The notes below the pieces were generated by a model. It was not told where the DNA came from. It searched no databases and worked only from the letters and a program-made list of their open reading frames with translations. From positions 1-40,514 of the forward strand of contig CABVRO010000016.1 of NCBI GenBank assembly GCA_902500715.1: a stretch of DNA of 40,514 bases, written 5' to 3'. The stretch's first letter is position 1; each line of letters opens with the position of its first letter. This DNA is from an uncultured Nitrospira sp. Lineage in GTDB: Bacteria; Nitrospirota; Nitrospiria; Nitrospirales; Nitrospiraceae. Both the position numbers and the translations under genes were made by a program. Of the stretch, positions 1-8,747 are shown in pieces.

Positions 1-2527
1 CGACGACATACACCGTGCCGTCGGCCTGATCTACGGCGATCCCGCGAGGGAAATAAAATTGACCGTCGCCGTTACCGAAACTGCCCCATGACATGATGAA
101 CTCTCCGCTCATGTCGAACTTCTGTACTCTGAAGTTGGCGCTATCCACGACATAGATGTACCCGCGGACCCGATCGATCGTGATCCCCCATGGGGCATTG
201 AACTGGCCTTCGCCGTTCCCCCGCGATCCGAACTTCATCAAATAGCCGCCCAGCTTCCCGTCGAATTTCTGCACGCGGTGATTGTTGGTATCCACCACAT
301 AGACATCGCCCTTGGCGTCGCAGGCAATACCCGTCGGGTTATGGAAGTTCGCATTGGCGGCGCCGAAATTCCCCCAGAGAATGATGAAATTCCCCGTGCG
401 ATCGAATTTCTGGATACGGTTGTTCCCGTTGTCCACGACAAAGATCGACCCCTGTTGATCGATGGCCAGCCCATACATCGGCGCCATGAATTCACCGCCG
501 TGCAACAACGACGCGCCGCGACCAGGCTTGCCCCACTTGGAGACACAAAGATAGCCGGAGGTGTTGACGAGAATCGTCGCACTCGCCGGCGTGGAGATAT
601 TGTTTCCGAGGTCTTTGAACCAGACGATGACGGTCTTCTGCCCGTCGCCGGGAGACAGAATGAAGGGGATCGTTGCGCCGAACTTGATCGCCGGCGGCAC
701 CTCGACCCAGCCCGGCGTTCCCGCCATCGGGGTCATCGGGTTCTCTGAGATGTAGTACGCCGCCACGCCGGTATCGAGGTCGGTGGCGGAAATCGTGACG
801 ACAATTTCAGGCGAGTTCGTCATAAACGCGCCGTGGTTGATCACCGCATACGGCGTCTGCGGAGCCGTAATATCGATCAGCACCGGCGTAGCAGACGCTT
901 CTTCCGACAATCCACTCTCCGTGCCGTCCTCATAGACCGCCGTCAGCGCGTAATAGTAGGCCTGGTCGTTGGTCAATCCCGAGTGATTGTATGGGCTGGT
1001 GACGCCCTCGATCTTGGTGCCGCCTTCCTGCGTCAGATTCGCCGAGGTATGGAAGTAGAGATTGTAGGAGACTGCCCCGGGCACATCCATCCAGCTCAAG
1101 AAGGTTTCGGTATCTCCGGGCTTGATCGCCAGATTGCGGGGAATCGGGTACTCACTGACGGCTTGCGCGCGTTCGCGTTCCGCCTTGCCGCGGTCCAATT
1201 CTTCATCGGTCGGCACGTATTTGATGACCCGATGGTTACCGCTATCGACGACGTACACCGCCCCTTCCTTGTCCACGGCCACGCCGGAGGGAAAGTTTAA
1301 CTGCCCCTCGGTCTTTCCACGATTTCCCCAGGCACAGAGGAAGGTCCCGTTTCCGTCGAACTTTTGAATGCGGTGGTTGCCCTGATCGACGACATACACA
1401 TTGCCCAAGGCATCGCAGGTCACGCCCCAGGGGGCTTTGAACTGGCCGGGACCGCTTCCTTCACGGCCCCACTTGGTCAAAAAACTTCCACGGGTATCGA
1501 ACTTCTGAATGCGATTATTCCCTTCATCGGCCACATACGTATTACCCACGAAGTCCACGGCGACCCCGCGCGGAAAGAAAAAGGCTCCGTCGAAACTTCC
1601 ATCCCGCCCCCACTTCAACAACGGAGTTCCATCGCCCTTGAACTTTTGAATACGGGCGTTGTTGGTATCGGTCACGTAGATATTGCCGTCCTGATCGGTG
1701 GTCACGCCCCAGGGCGCGTCGAACTTATTCATGTCGGCCCCGCGCCAGGCAAACCCGAACTTACCCCATGCCTTCATGGGATTACCGTCGGTGTCGAGGC
1801 GCTGTACGCGATTGTTGCCGGTATCGGCGACGTACACCTGCCCGTCTGAATTCGTGGTTAGTCCGCGCGGATAGTAGAAGCCGCCTTCTGCGCTGCCGGC
1901 TTCGCCGCCCCAGCGACCGAGGAATGTTCCGTCTTTGTCGAATTTCTGTATGGAGTGATTATCGGTATCGGCAACATAAATATTGCCGTCCTTGTCTACC
2001 GCAATACCGGTCGGCGAACTGAACTCCCCGTCCTCCACGCCCTCCTGCCCGATGATCTTGGCAATGAGGTAGGGAGCCGGGATCGCCATGACTTCCTGGG
2101 ATTCGGGGCTCTCCCCCTTCTGCGTCACCACGGTCACGACATAGTGGTAGCACGTTCCGTTTGCCAAATCGTCATGCACGAAGGGCGACTGCGCACCTTC
2201 AATACATGTCCCCTTTTCCTTGGTCACGCCGATGACGGTTTTGAAATCTTCCGCGCTGGCGATGGGGCGAGTGAGTTCGGAGAATTTAATCTGCACGCCC
2301 TTGGTGGTCATGAAATACAGGTTGTAATACATGGCCTCCGGCACAGCGTCCCAGGTAATCATCACCCGGCCATTTCCAGCTTGAGCGGCCACCCCAGTCG
2401 GTGCAGGAGGCAGGTCTTCCTCCTCAGCAACGGAGTCCCCGGCGCCCCACTCGCTCTGACTTCCCTCTGCCGTGAGATACCGTCGGTCAAACCGAAACAT
2501 TTCATCGAGCAGCCAAGCCTTGATCAT
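1..2527 (-). CDS. NHL-repeat beta-propeller protein with fibronectin type III domains (C-terminus outside window)
   Basis: The reading frame stays open from an ATG at 2525-2527 to the window edge, so at least 842 residues are seen and the C-terminus is missing. A GAGGA ribosome site lies just upstream of the ATG. Residues about 39-145 and 436-552 look like Fn3 domains. About 155-437 and 660-842 are NHL repeats with the recurring pattern of GIAVD, a short strand, YVADT, then NHRVQKFD and a W/F-G-x-x-G turn. Residues about 559-656 look like another beta-sandwich. No signal peptide is evident at the N-terminus, although such propellers are often extracytoplasmic. NHL propellers usually bind proteins, RNA or ligands; I cannot name the partner. 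The call of repeats and domains is secure, the role is not. Confidence 0.9.
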   Translation of the reverse strand, partial: MIKAWLLDEMFRFDRRYLTAEGSQSEWGAGDSVAEEEDLPPAPTGVAAQAGNGRVMITWDAVPEAMYYNLYFMTTKGVQIKFSELTRPIASAEDFKTVIGVTKEKGTCIEGAQSPFVHDDLANGTCYHYVVTVVTQKGESPESQEVMAIPAPYLIAKIIGQEGVEDGEFSSPTGIAVDKDGNIYVADTDNHSIQKFDKDGTFLGRWGGEAGSAEGGFYYPRGLTTNSDGQVYVADTGNNRVQRLDTDGNPMKAWGKFGFAWRGADMNKFDAPWGVTTDQDGNIYVTDTNNARIQKFKGDGTPLLKWGRDGSFDGAFFFPRGVAVDFVGNTYVADEGNNRIQKFDTRGSFLTKWGREGSGPGQFKAPWGVTCDALGNVYVVDQGNHRIQKFDGNGTFLCAWGNRGKTEGQLNFPSGVAVDKEGAVYVVDSGNHRVIKYVPTDEELDRGKAERERAQAVSEYPIPRNLAIKPGDTETFLSWMDVPGAVSYNLYFHTSANLTQEGGTKIEGVTSPYNHSGLTNDQAYYYALTAVYEDGTESGLSEEASATPVLIDITAPQTPYAVINHGAFMTNSPEIVVTISATDLDTGVAAYYISENPMTPMAGTPGWVEVPPAIKFGATIPFILSPGDGQKTVIVWFKDLGNNISTPASATILVNTSGYLCVSKWGKPGRGASLLHGGEFMAPMYGLAIDQQGSIFVVDNGNNRIQKFDRTGNFIILWGNFGAANANFHNPTGIACDAKGDVYVVDTNNHRVQKFDGKLGGYLMKFGSRGNGEGQFNAPWGITIDRVRGYIYVVDSANFRVQKFDMSGEFIMSWGSFGNGDGQFYFPRGIAVDQADGTVYVV

Positions 2528-2829
2528 GGTGTTCCTCGTGGTACGAGATTGGTGAAGATTGGCGGATGTTTCAACAACTTAGATCGGGCAGTCTAACAAA
2601 GCGAAAAGAAGGGAGTCAAGGCACGACCAGCGCGGTGCGAGTCGCTCTAGAGCACTTCCTCCTCTATATCGACAAAGAAGTCACCGCGTCGACGAGAACG
2701 AATGAAGCCGTGCGTCCATCCCCCCAAAGCTGGATGGACGCATTTCTTCCGAATGTCATAGGCTCTGCATTCTCGACGCTGGATAACAACACACGTCGCC
2801 CGGTAAGATGAACCAATCGGAGGTGTACC
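2528..2829. other. Intergenic region between two divergent genes
   Basis: This stretch holds the promoters of the NHL protein (minus) and the small secreted protein (plus). I find no convincing ORF in it; a minus-strand frame crossing it overlaps the signal-peptide region of the next gene and has no family resemblance. The only clear structure is the hairpin at 2711-2742. The ribosome site GGAGGTG for the plus gene lies at its right end. Confidence 0.6.
2711..2742 (+). repeat. Perfect 11-bp inverted repeat, terminator-like
   Basis: TGCGTCCATCC (2711-2721) pairs with GGATGGACGCA (2732-2742) over a 10-nt loop, followed on the plus strand by TTTCTT. It could be a weak plus-strand terminator or a dyad operator. 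It lies inside a divergent intergenic region, so no obvious transcript needs stopping there. Confidence 0.5.
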
Positions 2830-3396
2830 ATGTGGCCAACACGACTTGTACTCGCAACTCTCGCCGCGAGTCTGCTCCTTGTTCCCAGCGTGCACGCGGT
2901 CGAGTCATCCCCTGTAGAAATGTGGGAATGCCCGGGACCAGAGGGAACGCTCCTCTATACCAATAAAGAGCGGCCCGATTGCCAGGCCAAGGCCCTCAAA
3001 GCGCTCTCCGTGGTGCCCTCGCTGCCCGATCTGCCGCTCGCGCCTCCCAACGGTTCAACCTATCAACCGACCCCGAAAGCGAAAGATTTTTCATACGACA
3101 CTCCCATCGGCGCCTTGAGCAATCTCTCCCAGATACCCGAGTCGGGACGCGACTGGTATGCGGGCAACGCCAGCGGCGGATCGGTCCAGGGCGAAGTTTG
3201 CAGCATGTACATGGAATGGATTCATCTGGTTCAGAATAGTCGCGGAGGAACCTTCTTCGGAACCGATCCATCCTATGGAGGAAATCCGACTGCCCATAAC
3301 TGGTATGCCCCGAGTTACTCATTCTATGACAATGCTCGATACGTCACACTGTCGCGGATTTTCGGTGCGGGCTTTATTCCGATCGGCTGCCGTTAG
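2830..3396 (+). CDS. Small secreted protein of unknown function
   Basis: 188 residues starting at an ATG with GGAGGTG six bases upstream. Residues 1-23 form a signal peptide ending near VHA. The next segment has W-E-C-P, then LLYTNKERPDC, resembling the short DUF4124-type motif found at the start of many exported bacterial proteins (aromatic strand, Y-[ST]-[ND], Cys). The remainder is Gly/Ser/Pro/Tyr-rich with no family I recognise. Four cysteines (in the WECP, RPDC, EVCSM and GCR contexts) suggest two disulfides in the periplasm. The gene stands alone and ends at a strong terminator. Confidence 0.75.
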   Translation: MWPTRLVLATLAASLLLVPSVHAVESSPVEMWECPGPEGTLLYTNKERPDCQAKALKALSVVPSLPDLPLAPPNGSTYQPTPKAKDFSYDTPIGALSNLSQIPESGRDWYAGNASGGSVQGEVCSMYMEWIHLVQNSRGGTFFGTDPSYGGNPTAHNWYAPSYSFYDNARYVTLSRIFGAGFIPIGCR

Positions 3397-3437
3397 GGCT
3401 TCGCTCTTCTCAACGGACCGCCGTTTGAACGTCAGAC

Positions 3438-3490
3438 ACAAAAGGCCTCCGGAAGCAACCTGGTCGAGGCGCCTCCCGGAGGCCTTTTGT
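3438..3490. terminator. Bidirectional Rho-independent terminator
   Basis: ACAAAAGGCCTCCGG (3438-3452) is the perfect reverse complement of CCGGAGGCCTTTTGT (3476-3490). The 15-bp stem ends in an A run on one side and a T run on the other, so it can stop transcription both ways. It sits between the converging ends of the secreted-protein gene (plus) and scpB (minus), the expected place. Confidence 0.85.
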
Positions 3491-3566
3491 ACAGAGAGCG
3501 AAACCTAAAACCGGCGACATGCCGGGACATCCTCCCGGCACAACCCATCAGGGATCTGATCGGAAG

Positions 3567-4484
3567 TTAGGACTCGTCTACAAAATCGGCGACCACGAGT
3601 TCATTTTCAGTATCCGTTGCCGTGCCTCCCTCCCCAAGCCCTCGCCCGCCGTCATCATTCCGATTCAAGAGGGCAATGGACTCAGCCATGCCTTCAGAAG
3701 CATCCTCTGTGGATGCCTCAATAGTTGGAGGCAATGACTCATCATCCACGGCAACAGACTCGTCGATCGGCAACATCGCCTGCTCGGATTCGCCCAACTC
3801 TTTGAACTCACGAAGCGGCGGCAGCTGAGATAAATCGCGCAACCCAAAATGTTCGAGGAAAAACTTGGTCGTCCCATACATGATCGGGCGTCCCGGCTCT
3901 TCCTTGCGGCCAACGATGCGCACGAGTTTTCGCTCCAGCAGCGTCCGAATAACCCCTGATGTTTCGACCCCTCGAATCTGCTCGACCTCCGCGCGAACGA
4001 TCGGCTGCTTGTAGGCAATGATCGCCAGGGATTCCAAGGCCGAGCGCGAGAGTTTTGAGGGAGACTTTACCTTCTCCAACCGTTTGAGCCACGGGGCGAA
4101 TTCGGCCTTGGTGACGATCCGGTAACCGCCGGCCACTTCAGCCAACTGCAGCCCGCGGCCTTCCTGCTCATAGTCCTGAGCAAGGCTCGCGAGCGCCTGA
4201 TCGACATCCTGCTTCGTAACCGCTCCGAGCAATGCCAAGAACCGCGTGACCGGAATAGGCTCGGCCGTCACAAAGAGCAAGGCCTCGAGGATACCCTTCA
4301 ATGCACGCATGTCGGACAGCGCAGAATCGGCCGCCGGGGCCGCCATGTCGTGGACAACGCCCTGGCCCGACTCCGGCACCACCTCAACCGCATCGAGTGA
4401 GGCAGTCGGCTCGTCAACCGGGTCCCGCACCTCCTCCGATTCTTCGATTGCCTCCTCCACGCCGGGACTCATAGGTTCTTCCAT
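3567..4484 (-). CDS. scpB: Segregation and condensation protein B
   Basis: ScpB is the winged-helix kleisin partner that, with ScpA and SMC, forms bacterial condensin. The conserved core lies at about residues 58-235: ALLFVTAEPIP, then GYRIVTKAEFAPWL, SRSALESLAIIAYKQPIVRAEVE, VETSGVIRTLLE and GRPIMYGTTKFFLEHFGL. The protein is 305 residues, against about 180-200 for typical ScpB; the extra length is an acidic N-terminal tail of about 55 residues and an acidic/Ser-rich C-terminal tail of about 70. The start codon lies inside the end of scpA (16-nt overlap), with GGAGGAG upstream, so the two are translationally coupled. Confidence 0.95.
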   Translation of the reverse strand: MEEPMSPGVEEAIEESEEVRDPVDEPTASLDAVEVVPESGQGVVHDMAAPAADSALSDMRALKGILEALLFVTAEPIPVTRFLALLGAVTKQDVDQALASLAQDYEQEGRGLQLAEVAGGYRIVTKAEFAPWLKRLEKVKSPSKLSRSALESLAIIAYKQPIVRAEVEQIRGVETSGVIRTLLERKLVRIVGRKEEPGRPIMYGTTKFFLEHFGLRDLSQLPPLREFKELGESEQAMLPIDESVAVDDESLPPTIEASTEDASEGMAESIALLNRNDDGGRGLGEGGTATDTENELVVADFVDES

Positions 4485-5248
4485 TCAGACTCCTCCACTA
4501 GCTCCCCTTCCGTAACCGCCGAAAAGGCACGCGAGACAAGAATCGCCCCGAAAGTTTCGCTCTGAAACACGCGCACGACCCTGATTCGAATCAATTCGAG
4601 CAGAGCCAGGAACGTCACGATCACCACAAGCCGATGACTGGACTCCTCGAACAGCGCCGTAAAGGCCATGGATTCATGCAGTTCCAGCGCCTCGATAATG
4701 GCGCTCATACGGGTGCGGACCGTGAGGTTGTCCGGAATAATTTCAACAAATCGCTTGCCTGGATGGCGAGACAGGACCCCCTGCAGCGCATCGACCAGGT
4801 CAAAGAGGGAAATCTCATCGAGCAGACTCTCGTCTTTCGTGACCTCGACCGGCGGACCGGGCTCGCGCGAAAACACATCCCGCCATAAACGTTCTTTATA
4901 GTCCAGCTGCGAAGCCGCCTCTTTGAACTGCTTATATTCGAGCAGTCGCCGGACGAGTTCTTCGCGCGGATCGGGGCCGTCCTCCTCGTCCACCGCCACC
5001 TCGTCGACCGGCAACAACATCCGTGACTTGATATGCAGCAGGGTCGCCGCCATCACGAGGAATTCACCGGCCACAGCCAGGTTCAATTCCTTCATCACCG
5101 ACAGATAGTCCAAGTATTGCTGCGCGATCAGCGCAATCGGAATATCGTAGATGTTGATTTCGTTTTTCTTGATGAGGTGCAAGAGGAGATCGAGAGGACC
5201 TTCGAAATTCTCGATCTTGACTTGGTAGGGCAGTTCAGGTTGGTCCAT
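4469..5248 (-). CDS. scpA: Segregation and condensation protein A (kleisin)
   Basis: 259 residues, the normal length of ScpA. The N-terminus has the diagnostic F-E-G-P-L-D-L-L-L-H-L-I at residues 14-25, followed by IYDIPIALIAQQYLDYL, and the C-terminus is the winged-helix part with TFLALLELIRIRVV. ScpA bridges the SMC head domains and binds a ScpB dimer. The gene is first of a two-gene operon with scpB. A possible promoter on the minus strand reads TTGCCC, 18-nt spacer, TATAAG (complement of 5284-5313). Confidence 0.95.
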   Translation of the reverse strand: MDQPELPYQVKIENFEGPLDLLLHLIKKNEINIYDIPIALIAQQYLDYLSVMKELNLAVAGEFLVMAATLLHIKSRMLLPVDEVAVDEEDGPDPREELVRRLLEYKQFKEAASQLDYKERLWRDVFSREPGPPVEVTKDESLLDEISLFDLVDALQGVLSRHPGKRFVEIIPDNLTVRTRMSAIIEALELHESMAFTALFEESSHRLVVIVTFLALLELIRIRVVRVFQSETFGAILVSRAFSAVTEGELVEESEWKNL

Positions 5249-5346
5249 CAGGTACGAGAGGCTCCCTTGGCCAAATTTTCAATCTTATACCAATTTATGG
5301 GGGGGCCGGGCAAGACTAAAACTATATGTTGTGGGTTCAGCCAGGG

Positions 5347-6501
5347 CTACTTGGCCCTAATGATATAGACCAACAGCCCCAACGCCATGGCAAGCAGGAC
5401 GATCGTGACCGCCTGGGGAAATGGAGCCGAGGCGGAAGCCGTAGGACCCGGCACCGTTGTGCTGACACGAGCGGTTCTGGCCAGCAGCGGTGCGCGCGCG
5501 AAAGTCGCCTGCGCGAGATCATCGGCCTCTTTAAATGCGGCATCCGAAAAGTCGGCCTGCGATCCGAACCGCGCGGAGGCAAAGGTAGCCGGACGGTCGA
5601 AGACGGCGAACAGAAAAAAGGCTTCCCGATCGAACTGAGACGAAGAGAAGTCGCACTTCGCACGGCAATGAGCCCCGGAAAATCCGGTGCCGAGGTGAAA
5701 GGCTGCGCGCGAAAAATTCGCATCCTGCTCAAACACCACTTCCAGAAACTCAGTCAACCCCTGAAAAGTCGCCTCGCGAAAAATCGCCGGGCCCGAGAAC
5801 ATCGAACGGTGAAATCGAGCGTGCGGACCGAAATGCGTATCCGAGAACATAGCGCCCTGCGTAAATCGATCCTGAACAAAATAACTCTCCTGACGGAAGG
5901 TCGCATTCGATCCATCGACCAAGCCGAGAAACACAGTGCGCGAGAGGTCGACGAATCCGGCGAAATCCGTGTGCGCCAACACCACTGGTCCGGTGATCAA
6001 CAGAAACCCGCTCTTGAGCCGGTTGACGATCCGTCCTTTCACCCTCGACTGCTTGATCACGAATGGCCCGCGAATGACATGCACTTCCTCGTCATTCAGC
6101 CCCTCAAGCACTCGACGGTCCTCGGGTGCCAGGTCGCCCACCATACTCACCTTCTGAGCAGGCAGCTCATCGAGCACCAGGTCGCCCTGAATCACAACCC
6201 CCGACAGGTCCAGCCCCTTTCCTGCCGCCAGCGCCCGCAGCAATTCTTGCGCGGATACGGCACGTGCCTCCCGCTCAGCCTCGGTGCAGGTATTCGGTAA
6301 ATGCAGGGTGAACACCGTCGCCGCGCTTTTTACACCCGTCTCCGCGGCACATTCCGCGCGCAGCGTACCGGGGAGCAGCACCATTCCCCACAACACCGCT
6401 ATTGCGGCCCAGACGGGAAATCCACGAGGCCGAGAGGATCGGGATGATGATTCCACAAAACCTCTCCGAACTAACCGAGAAACACGTAACGGTGCGAACA
6501 C
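5347..6501 (-). CDS. Pentapeptide-repeat protein with signal sequence and C-terminal membrane anchor
   Basis: 384 residues. The start used is GTG at 6499-6501 with GGGAG four bases before it. An N-terminal hydrophobic stretch at about 31-47 followed by LRAEC looks like an export signal. Residues about 185-340 are pentapeptide repeats of the A-x-F/D-F-S type (ATFRQ, ARFHR, AIFREATF, ANFSRAAF, ADFSDAAF), which build a right-handed quadrilateral beta-helix. A single membrane span follows near 365-381 just before a basic end, so the helix is predicted to be tethered outside the cytoplasm. No biochemical role can be read from the sequence. It is divergent from the S16 protein gene with only 37 nt between starts. 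Confidence 0.8.
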   Translation of the reverse strand: MFAPLRVSRLVRRGFVESSSRSSRPRGFPVWAAIAVLWGMVLLPGTLRAECAAETGVKSAATVFTLHLPNTCTEAEREARAVSAQELLRALAAGKGLDLSGVVIQGDLVLDELPAQKVSMVGDLAPEDRRVLEGLNDEEVHVIRGPFVIKQSRVKGRIVNRLKSGFLLITGPVVLAHTDFAGFVDLSRTVFLGLVDGSNATFRQESYFVQDRFTQGAMFSDTHFGPHARFHRSMFSGPAIFREATFQGLTEFLEVVFEQDANFSRAAFHLGTGFSGAHCRAKCDFSSSQFDREAFFLFAVFDRPATFASARFGSQADFSDAAFKEADDLAQATFARAPLLARTARVSTTVPGPTASASAPFPQAVTIVLLAMALGLLVYIIRAK

Positions 6502-6522
6502 TTTACTCCCCCAATGCCTTTG

Positions 6523-6529
6523 CTACACT
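6523..6529 (+). promoter_or_regulatory. Possible extended -10 promoter for a near-leaderless mRNA
   Basis: The sequence TGCTACACT at 6521-6529 resembles an extended -10 element (TGnTATAAT), with TACACT at 6524-6529. A start of transcription about seven bases later would fall only a few bases before the ATG at 6539. No Shine-Dalgarno sequence precedes that ATG, consistent with a leaderless message. This is inference from sequence only. Confidence 0.35.
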
Positions 6530-6538
6530 TCGACTCAT

Positions 6539-7219
6539 ATGCTCACCAGTACGCCTGAGGTTCGCACCAGCAAAGGCCGGCGCTTCCTATGCACCGTCGC
6601 TGTCTACGCTACTGCTCTATTGGCAACGATCCCTTTCGCCGGCGCAGAATCGGTGGTCGAAATCCCGATGCTCGCGGCGATCCAAGCGAATAACCTCGGC
6701 GTGTTCGAAGTGCTCCTGTTGCGTTGGGATCACCGGCCAAGCCCTTCCCCCATGGAACTGCAATGGCAAGGCGGCAACATCCGGCCGGGACAGACAAACC
6801 TCAGTTCCATGGTCCTTGCGTTTCAATATGCGATCGACCACACCCCGCAGATCGATCATGCGGGAACGGTCAGTGCCATGGGCATCGCGTACGCCTCAAC
6901 CGGGACAGAGGGCCCGAGCGCCGGCGCAGTGATGACGGTCGGATTTGCGGCGCTGTTGAAAGGAGATCATATCCGGCGAGGAATCGCCTTAACCGGTACG
7001 ATTGCCAAGGATGGCACCATCGGACCCGTGGGCGGCATCCCCGACAAGATTCGTGCGGCAGCCCGCGAGGGTTATCGTACGATCCTGATCCCCCAAGGTC
7101 AGCGGGACGATCCGCGCTGGAACCTCAACCGGCTCGCTTGGGAGCTCAACGTTGAAGTCACAGAGGTCGCCACAGTCGAGGAGGCCTACCGCCTCATGAC
7201 CGGAGGCACACTCGACTAA
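6539..7219 (+). CDS. Exported Lon-type (S16) protease-domain protein without ATPase
   Basis: 226 residues, from the ATG at 6539. Residues about 18-36 form a signal peptide ending near FAGA. The rest is an S16 proteolytic domain: the nucleophile motif E-G-P-S-A-G puts Ser at 127, and GPVGGIPDKIRAAAREG puts the catalytic Lys at 170, the spacing seen in Lon. There is no AAA+ module, so ATP-driven unfolding must come from elsewhere or is not used. Stand-alone exported S16 domains resemble those of the YlbL/SdrC type, although no PDZ domain is seen here. An upstream in-frame extension to 6284 exists but overlaps the divergent gene and is rejected. Confidence 0.8.
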   Translation: MLTSTPEVRTSKGRRFLCTVAVYATALLATIPFAGAESVVEIPMLAAIQANNLGVFEVLLLRWDHRPSPSPMELQWQGGNIRPGQTNLSSMVLAFQYAIDHTPQIDHAGTVSAMGIAYASTGTEGPSAGAVMTVGFAALLKGDHIRRGIALTGTIAKDGTIGPVGGIPDKIRAAAREGYRTILIPQGQRDDPRWNLNRLAWELNVEVTEVATVEEAYRLMTGGTLD

Positions 7220-7247
7220 GAGTCCCGCGGTCAGGGGACCTCGCCGG

Positions 7248-7700
7248 CTACGCCTCCGCCCCCAACCCTTCGACGATCGCCCGAAACTCCGCGTCTGTGA
7301 GACGATGCATGCCGAGACTAAGCCGTCGAGTCAATTCTACCTGCTCCTCGATCCCCAGCACCCGCTGAAGCAGGGCCTGACAATCCGGCGCATGAACCTG
7401 CCAACGCCGGAGCGGCGTGATCCGAACGAATCCATATCGGGCTTCTGTTCGCACCTCGTCCTTGAGCAATTCATCCAGGGCTTGAAACGGCTGGACCGGT
7501 GAAGTAATCGTAAACTCCGCTCGAATACCTTCCTTAAGCACATACACCAGTCCGTGGGAGTCCTGCGCCAAAAACCTCTGGAGATTGTCGCGAATCAAGG
7601 CCGTGCAGAGGCCCCAAATCCCGGCGCCAAGCTGCAGCTCGGCACTCTCCTGGGAGGTCCGTTCACGAAGGGCTCCGGCGATAAACAGAAAATGGCTCAT
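7248..7700 (-). CDS. Protein of unknown function
   Basis: 150 residues from the ATG at 7698-7700; a longer TTG-initiated version reaching 7790 adds 30 residues with no coding character. The protein begins SHFLFIAGALRE and is mixed alpha/beta with no membrane span, signal peptide or recognisable motif. No Shine-Dalgarno sequence is obvious at either start. It lies alone between the S16 gene, which converges on it, and the histone-like gene. I do not recognise the family. Confidence 0.6.
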   Translation of the reverse strand: MSHFLFIAGALRERTSQESAELQLGAGIWGLCTALIRDNLQRFLAQDSHGLVYVLKEGIRAEFTITSPVQPFQALDELLKDEVRTEARYGFVRITPLRRWQVHAPDCQALLQRVLGIEEQVELTRRLSLGMHRLTDAEFRAIVEGLGAEA

Positions 7701-7910
7701 GAAATCTATAGGATCAGGATGATGGCCAGAAGCCGCGAACAGCGGAGTACCACAGCGACGGGATCGAGGACTCTCCTCGAGACAGCCCAAGGCTTGTCGG
7801 GACCGAGGTCACCATCGGGCCTGTTCAGGGGAGCTTTCCCTGGCTAGAGAACACATGGCACGGATTGGCACCAACCGAGCACAACCCGGTAAGCCACAAC
7901 ACCACGTGGG

Positions 7911-8498
7911 CTAATTGTTGCGATACTCGTCTGCGTCGTCGAGGAGATCTTCCGACTTTTCCAGATAGTCCACGTCGTCGTCTTCACCGTCGAGGCCTAG
8001 TTCTTCTTCGATCTCTTCCTCGATTTCTTCCGACACATCCTCAAGGTCTTCCGCCATTTCCTCTTCGTCGTCGAGCTCCAGCGGTTGAGGCTCGGGCTCC
8101 ACCTTCGCCGCCTTACTGAGCTCCTGCACTGGAGACTTCGCGGGTTTCGACTCAGGAATCACGGCCGAGGGCTCGACCGGAGATTTGACCTTGGGAGGCG
8201 CAGGCTTGGATTTGGGCTTTGTCGCAGGCTTAACGGCTTTCGACGCCGGCTTCACCGCTTTAGAGACGGGCTTGGCCTTAGAAGGACGTTTGGCCGCTGC
8301 GGCCGGCTTTTTGGTCGCTTTTTTTGCCGGCTTGACGGCTTTCTTGGCAGCGGGTTTCCTCTTCACCGCCTTCTTGGCCTTCACAGGCTTCTTCGCTGTC
8401 ACGGCTTTCTTCGGCTTCGTCGACTTTTTCGCCGCGACTTTTTTCGGCCGCGAGCCTTTGGCAGCAACGCTTTTCTTTTTCACGAGTTTCTTCGCCAT
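7911..8498 (-). CDS. Histone H1-like Lys/Ala/Pro-rich protein with acidic C-terminal tail
   Basis: 195 residues; the ATG at 8496-8498 has AGGAGGA eight bases upstream. Residues 1 to about 115 are almost only K, A, P, V, S and T in AKKP/KKAV repeats, like bacterial H1-like proteins such as AlgP or Hc1, which coat DNA. After a Pro/Ser/Glu linker, residues about 145-195 are a strongly acidic run of E and D ending in DEYRNN. Basic repeats fused to an acidic tail would let the protein bind DNA and self-shield, similar in plan to eukaryotic nucleoplasmin- or HMGB-type tails. DNA binding is inferred from composition only. Confidence 0.8.
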   Translation of the reverse strand: MAKKLVKKKSVAAKGSRPKKVAAKKSTKPKKAVTAKKPVKAKKAVKRKPAAKKAVKPAKKATKKPAAAAKRPSKAKPVSKAVKPASKAVKPATKPKSKPAPPKVKSPVEPSAVIPESKPAKSPVQELSKAAKVEPEPQPLELDDEEEMAEDLEDVSEEIEEEIEEELGLDGEDDDVDYLEKSEDLLDDADEYRNN

Positions 8499-8684
8499 TC
8501 CACGTCCTCCTCTCAGGGCTTCAGCATGGCACGTCGGTGGTAAAGCGGCCTCCATCTAGCATGAACAACCAGGTTCTTGCAACCATCCTGTACGCATGGC
8601 GGACTGTGCCAGACAGCAACACTGTCGCGCCCCTCCAAGCGTTCACATTCGTGACCGGCACCGCCCCATAGGCCGACTGAATCC

Positions 8685-8714
8685 TTCCGTCGGGAACCTG
8701 TCTCTATGTATAAT
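8685..8714 (+). promoter_or_regulatory. Sigma-70-type promoter for the cupredoxin gene
   Basis: A perfect TATAAT lies at 8709-8714. The best -35 match is weak, TTCCGT at 8685-8690 with an 18-nt spacer. Transcription would begin near 8721, leaving a leader of about 27 nt before the cupredoxin ATG. Confidence 0.5.
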
Positions 8715-8747
8715 AGAGGTATATTAACCCAGGGGAATGGCAAGGCT

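Noticed and set aside
2647-2895. 82-codon minus-strand frame in the first intergenic region
   Set aside because: It overlaps the signal peptide of the small secreted protein and has no recognisable features.
5326-6300. 324-codon plus-strand frame
   Set aside because: It is opposite the pentapeptide-repeat gene and has the Arg/His/Gln composition of a shadow frame.
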